Shown here in pieces: positions 63,001 to 64,000 of a stretch of DNA of 64,000 bases. The notes under the pieces are model-generated. The model searched no databases, had not been told where the DNA came from, and was given only the letters and a program-made list of their open reading frames with translations. Numbering within the stretch: position 1 is the first letter of the stretch; the number at the start of each line of letters is the position of its first letter. The DNA lies in assembly GCA_013397435.1 (NCBI GenBank), contig VZRG01002549.1, positions 1-64,000 on the forward strand, read 5' to 3'. The translations under genes and the position numbers were made by a program. The DNA comes from Erythrocercus mccallii (lineage: Eukaryota; Chordata; Aves; Passeriformes; Dicruridae).

Positions 63001-63745
63001 GCTGGGTTTGGAGACTGTCTCTTCGTCCATTATGGACTTCCCTGTGCAGTCTGGGACCCGCACTTAGTCTGTGTTTAAATATTAATCCATCTCTGAGCTG
63101 TGCACACTGAGCAGGTAGCCATCTATCTATCTATCATGGGTGATTTAGAATTGATGAAAATACACTGTCATTCCTTTAATGGTATTTCAAATATTCTGAA
63201 AGGTAATTTATTTTGTGGTGGAGTGGCTCCAGCTCCTGCAAACATGACTGACTGTGTATATGAATAGTCACTAAACCCAGTGAGATCAATTTTTATCCTT
63301 GTGCTCAGTTTTAGCAGTCTTCAGGTGAGAAAAAAAGGTCCAAAAGGCACACAAAAATTTCACCATCAATTGAAGCTTCTTCTTTTAAAACATACTGAGG
63401 ATGAAATCACTCTCATCATGTACAGACAGTGGTAGCAGCCAGAAATTCTTGATTTCCATTCTTCCTTTCACTTTTTCCCTCTGCTGCCCCAACCAAGCAC
63501 ATTTGTGACTTTTATTTCTGGTGCACATTGGTTAATTGTTTTTTAAAATGCTTGTGGAGCAAGAAGTCTGCATTTGTAAGGTGCTCTGAAAGGAACATAT
63601 GTTTAAAGTATGCCTTCATGAGGAAAACAAGAAAATCAGGACTCACCTTTTTTGTGGGCATCTTGAGCTTAAGGAATTCTGCCTCTCGACACAATACATT
63701 CCACGGTGCATGTATTTTTACAAATCCAATCCCATGGATTTTAGT
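29801..63745 (-). CDS. ANO1: ANO1 (anoctamin-1/TMEM16A), calcium-activated chloride channel, 5' end outside window
   Basis: ANO1 is a dimeric plasma-membrane chloride channel opened by cytosolic calcium, used in epithelial secretion, smooth muscle and nociceptors. Twenty-four coding segments totalling 2514 nt (837 codons plus TAG) were placed with matching phases. They correspond to human residues ~148-986. The order is cytosolic N-domain, ten transmembrane helices, then a lysine-rich C-terminus. Calcium ligands are all present: N and E in QNNLFEIG (helix 6), two E in TPEYMEM (helix 7), and E and D in IIEIRLDAKK (helix 8). The cysteine-rich first extracellular loop (MCPLCDKTC) is intact. Introns range from 88 bp (37339-37426) to about 3.05 kb (55621-58671); all are GT-AG. 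Alternative segments c and d are present. Segment b was not found. Exons before human residue ~148 lie right of the window. FADD follows downstream on the same strand. Confidence 0.98.
30990..31095 (-). CDS. ANO1: ANO1 exon: helix 10 start
   Basis: 106 nt, acceptor TTTTGCAG, donor CAG|GTAGGT. It encodes YKDYREPPWSENKYD, then FWAVLAARLAFVIVFQ, nearly identical to human. It enters in phase 2 (AG|G) and leaves in phase 0. Confidence 0.97.
32687..32871 (-). CDS. ANO1: ANO1 exon: helix 9 and last extracellular loop
   Basis: 185 nt, acceptor GTGGCTCAG, donor GCAG|GTACTC. It encodes AFVISFTSDFIPRLVYLYMY and the loop with sequons NGT, NHT and NVS. Human has a further sequon (FQNGTAPND) where this gene reads FQAGTAPND. 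Confidence 0.97.
34454..34506 (-). CDS. ANO1: ANO1 exon: start of helix 9
   Basis: 53 nt, acceptor TTCCTTAG, donor AAC|GTAAGT. It encodes GIWYNILRGIGKLAVIIN. Confidence 0.97.
35688..35840 (-). CDS. ANO1: ANO1 exon: helices 7-8 with calcium ligands
   Basis: 153 nt, acceptor TTTCCAG, donor ATAG|GTAAGT. It encodes IIQFGFVTLFVASFPLAPLF and NNIIEIRLDAKKF, then VTELRRPVAVRAKD. The Glu and Asp of IIEIRLD correspond to mouse E734 and D738, which bind calcium in helix 8. Confidence 0.98.
36969..37114 (-). CDS. ANO1: ANO1 exon: helix 6-7 intracellular loop and helix 7 calcium ligands
   Basis: 146 nt, acceptor TTCCCTCAG, donor ATGA|GTGAGT. It encodes KMKKFIRYLKLKRRRSLDHE, then YEVDYNLEPFAGLTPEYMEM. 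The two Glu of PEYMEM match mouse E702 and E705. Human has QQSPPD where this gene has RRRSLD, so the loop is more basic here. Confidence 0.98.
37238..37338 (-). CDS. ANO1: ANO1 exon: helix 6 calcium ligands
   Basis: 101 nt, acceptor CACCCTAG, donor CC|GTAAGT. It encodes [20 protein letters not shown] and KQLIQNNLFEIGIP. The Asn and Glu here match mouse N650 and E654. The intron upstream of this exon (37339-37426) is only 88 bp. Confidence 0.98.
37427..37484 (-). CDS. ANO1: ANO1 exon: outer vestibule loop before helix 6
   Basis: 58 nt, acceptor GTGCCCTAG, donor GAG|GTAATT. It encodes FVGRPGDYVYIFHSFRMEE (human YIFRSFRMEE). Confidence 0.97.
37648..37759 (-). CDS. ANO1: ANO1 exon: helix 5
   Basis: 112 nt, acceptor TTGGTTCCAG, donor GGCCG|GTGAGC. 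It encodes EVPKTDKNFEERLIFKAF and LKFVNAYTPIFYVAFFKGR, part of the pore-lining region. Confidence 0.98.
38812..39013 (-). CDS. ANO1: ANO1 exon: helices 3-4
   Basis: 202 nt, acceptor TTCCTCACAG, donor ATCG|GTGCGT. It encodes VGLTFAIVFGVIIYRIS and VTVTATAVIINLVVIIILDE, then VYGCIARWLTQI. It is clearly more GC-rich than the surrounding introns. Confidence 0.98.
40425..40499 (-). CDS. ANO1: ANO1 exon: start of helix 3
   Basis: 75 nt, acceptor AATTTTAG, donor ATG|GTAAGC. It encodes TDKEKLTWKDRFPAYLTNF and VGIIFM. It is in phase 0 at both ends, so it joins either to segment d or directly to the exon at 43588-43659. Confidence 0.97.
41029..41125 (+). mobile_element. CR1 LINE 3' tail remnant in an ANO1 intron
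   Basis: About 65-95 bp match the CR1 extreme 3' end (GGCTGGAATGAGGTGATCTT, CATCCCTTCCAACCCAAACC, ATTTTGTTCTTTTCTATAT). It lies antisense to ANO1, in the intron between segment d and the exon at 40425. Confidence 0.8.
41634..41711 (-). CDS. ANO1: ANO1 alternative segment d (26-codon cassette)
   Basis: 78 nt, acceptor TGCAATCAG, donor TTG|GTTCTT. It encodes 26 residues from KHRYFPEETANKWRQR to MAGVKL. Human segment d is also 26 residues, ends TAMAGVKL and starts KRRHIPEESTNKWKQR. It is in phase 0 at both ends, so skipping keeps the frame. The donor is unusually weak (T at +3), consistent with alternative use. Confidence 0.93.
43588..43659 (-). CDS. ANO1: ANO1 exon between segments c and d (intracellular loop 1)
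   Basis: 72 nt, acceptor CTTTCACAG, donor GAG|GTATGA. It encodes DHPRAEYEAKVLEKSLRKE and HKHKE. Charged, cytosolic, phase 0 at both ends. Confidence 0.96.
44495..44506 (-). CDS. ANO1: ANO1 alternative segment c (EAVK microexon)
   Basis: This 12-nt microexon GAGGCAGTCAAG encodes Glu-Ala-Val-Lys exactly as in mammals. It is preceded by a long T-rich tract (about 50 nt) and TCCTGAAG, and followed by donor GTTTGG. In mammals this segment changes calcium sensitivity and voltage dependence. Its order between the EEEE exon and the DHPRAEYE exon fits. Confidence 0.93.
46129..46211 (-). CDS. ANO1: ANO1 exon: end of helix 2 to the acidic EEEE cluster
   Basis: 83 nt, acceptor GTTTCAG, donor GAG|GTTTGT. 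It encodes ATFMEHWKRKQMRLNYRWDL, then TGFEEEE, the acidic cluster of the first intracellular loop. A stronger-looking donor (CAG|GTGGGA) lies inside the exon but cannot be the normal one, because WDLTGFEEEE follows it. Confidence 0.96.
48862..49022 (-). CDS. ANO1: ANO1 exon: first extracellular loop and helix 2
   Basis: 161 nt, acceptor TTGTTGCAG, donor TGGG|GTAAGA. It encodes MEMCDQRNNITMCPLCDKTC and SYWKMSSACATARASHLFD, then NPATVFFSVFMALW. Cysteines and the NIT sequon match human. Confidence 0.98.
50286..50420 (-). CDS. ANO1: ANO1 exon: helix 1
   Basis: 135 nt, acceptor GTATTTCAG, donor CCCAG|GTAAAA. It encodes KYFGEKIGLYFAWLGVYTQM and LIPASIVGIIVFLYGCAT, then VDENIPS. A GA-rich run (plus strand, 50433-50472) provides its pyrimidine-rich tract. 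Confidence 0.98.
50992..51056 (-). CDS. ANO1: ANO1 exon: pre-helix-1 cytosolic segment
   Basis: 65 nt, acceptor TTTTCCAG, donor GTGAG|GTGAGA. It encodes LLCEEWASYGVFYKYQPIDL and VR. Human has LLYEEWARYGVF, so Tyr to Cys and Arg to Ser differ here. Confidence 0.96.
51822..51845. repeat. A-rich mononucleotide run (about A24)
   Basis: A long A homopolymer lies in the intron upstream of the helix-1 exons. On the transcript it is poly-U. Confidence 0.85.
54044..54085 (-). CDS. ANO1: ANO1 short exon (GDYEGENVEPNDRK)
   Basis: 42 nt, acceptor CTTTAAAG, donor AAA|GTAAGT. It encodes GDYEGENVEPNDRK (human GDYNGENVEFNDRK). In phase 0 at both ends. Confidence 0.96.
55565..55620 (-). CDS. ANO1: ANO1 exon (GITSLLANGVYSAAYPLHD)
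   Basis: 56 nt, acceptor TTTTTGAAG, donor GAC|GTAAGT. It encodes GITSLLANGVYSAAYPLHD in the cytosolic N-domain, one change from human. It enters in phase 1 and leaves in phase 0. Confidence 0.97.
58672..58723 (-). CDS. ANO1: ANO1 exon (VYEILKRTTCTKAKYSM)
   Basis: 52 nt, acceptor CTTCTGTAG, donor ATGG|GTAAGG. It encodes VYEILKRTTCTKAKYSM plus the first base of Gly, identical to human. In mammals segment b would be inserted after this exon. Confidence 0.97.
59482..59653. repeat. Perfect 86-bp tandem duplication
   Basis: Two copies of an 86-base unit lie end to end (59482-59567 and 59568-59653). The unit starts CCGTCTGTCGTC and ends in a T10 run plus ATTTTCTTT. I see no difference between the copies, including the T10 tract. 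It lies in the intron between the ANO1 exons at 58672 and 61226. Confidence 0.95.
61226..61280 (-). CDS. ANO1: ANO1 exon (FDLSDKDSFFDSKTRSTI)
   Basis: 55 nt, acceptor CTTTTAACAG, donor ATA|GTAAGT. It encodes FDLSDKDSFFDSKTRSTI, identical to human. Confidence 0.97.
62524..62675 (-). CDS. ANO1: ANO1 exon (MYQINQTHGLLKK ... YPFSREKQHL)
   Basis: 152 nt, acceptor TGCCCCCTCAG, donor CACTT|GTAAGT. It encodes MYQINQTHGLLKKINSVIQK, then ITEPIQPKVAEHKPQT and RLSYPFSREKQHL. It is part of the cytosolic N-domain and includes the region reported as a calmodulin-binding candidate in mammals. Confidence 0.97.
63120..63135. repeat. Short (CTAT)n microsatellite
   Basis: About three and a half CTAT units lie in the intron between the first two ANO1 exons seen here. 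Confidence 0.7.
63647..63745 (-). CDS. ANO1: ANO1 exon (TKIHGIGFVKIHAPWNV ... KMPTKK), first in window
   Basis: 99 nt (33 codons), acceptor TTTAAAG, donor AAG|GTGAGT. It encodes TKIHGIGFVKIHAPWNVLCR and EAEFLKLKMPTKK, matching human ~148-180 with one Val to Ile change. The acceptor's pyrimidine tract is a T17 homopolymer (A run at 63750-63766, plus strand). Earlier exons lie right of the window. Confidence 0.97.
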
Positions 63746-63749
63746 CTTT

Positions 63750-63766
63750 AAAAAAAAAAAAAAAAA
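63750..63766. repeat. A17 run forming a splice-acceptor pyrimidine tract
   Basis: Seventeen A residues on the plus strand become T17 on the transcript, five bases upstream of the ANO1 exon at 63745. Confidence 0.9.
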
Positions 63767-64000
63767 GCAGAGGAAAATGTTACTGATGAGAGGAAATTAA
63801 ATACATTACCCGTTGTGATTCATACATATTTAAGGAACAAAGAGTCCATTAGGGCCAACATGATAAATCTCATTTGTTTGAGAGAGTTGGTTTCTAACAA
63901 CAGGATGAACAATGAACACCTCACTGTGCTGAGCTGCTATAGAACATGTCTCAAAAAATGCTATTGTCTCCCAGAGCAATTACCACAAGGTTAAACAGAT

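Noticed and set aside
1..64000. tRNA, rRNA, CRISPR array, operon or prokaryotic mobile element
   Set aside because: None was seen. Spliced vertebrate genes and CR1 elements make a prokaryotic interpretation untenable.

Overview
This window is avian genomic DNA, or at least archosaur or other sauropsid. It carries several CR1 LINE 3' ends with the ATTCTRTG-type tail typical of birds. Its two recognisable genes are split into short exons with GT-AG introns. The pair is ANO1 followed by FADD, both transcribed on the minus strand. This is the vertebrate order seen at human 11q13, where ANO1, FADD and PPFIA1 are consecutive. No bacterial, viral, tRNA, rRNA or CRISPR feature was found.

Layout from right to left, the direction of transcription: positions 64000 to 29801 hold most of ANO1 (anoctamin-1/TMEM16A, the calcium-activated chloride channel). 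I could place 24 coding segments with exact splice phases. They run from the equivalent of human residue ~148 to the stop codon, about 837 residues if all are included. The 5' exons lie beyond the right edge. The set includes the two alternatively spliced segments c (four codons, EAVK) and d (26 codons). The six calcium-coordinating residues of transmembrane helices 6-8 are intact. A 3' UTR of about 1.7 kb follows, with its best poly(A) signal near 28136.

Positions 28135 to ~18500 are intergenic and hold two CR1 fragments in head-to-head orientation. Positions ~18480 to 17156 hold FADD, the death-receptor and caspase-8 adaptor, as two exons separated by a 288-bp intron and driven from a CpG-rich promoter. 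The codon at the usual FADD start is CTG, and the nearest in-frame ATG is 24 codons upstream. The C-terminal serine-rich tail of mammalian FADD is absent.

Positions ~16600 to 1 are gene-poor intergenic DNA with CR1 fragments, short simple repeats and one isolated CpG-rich block near 2.8-3.06 kb. PPFIA1 would be expected further left, outside the window.

I found no new biological system. The points most worth following are the FADD start codon and missing tail, the run of atypical splice donors exactly at the ANO1 alternative segments, and a perfect 86-bp tandem duplication in an ANO1 intron.
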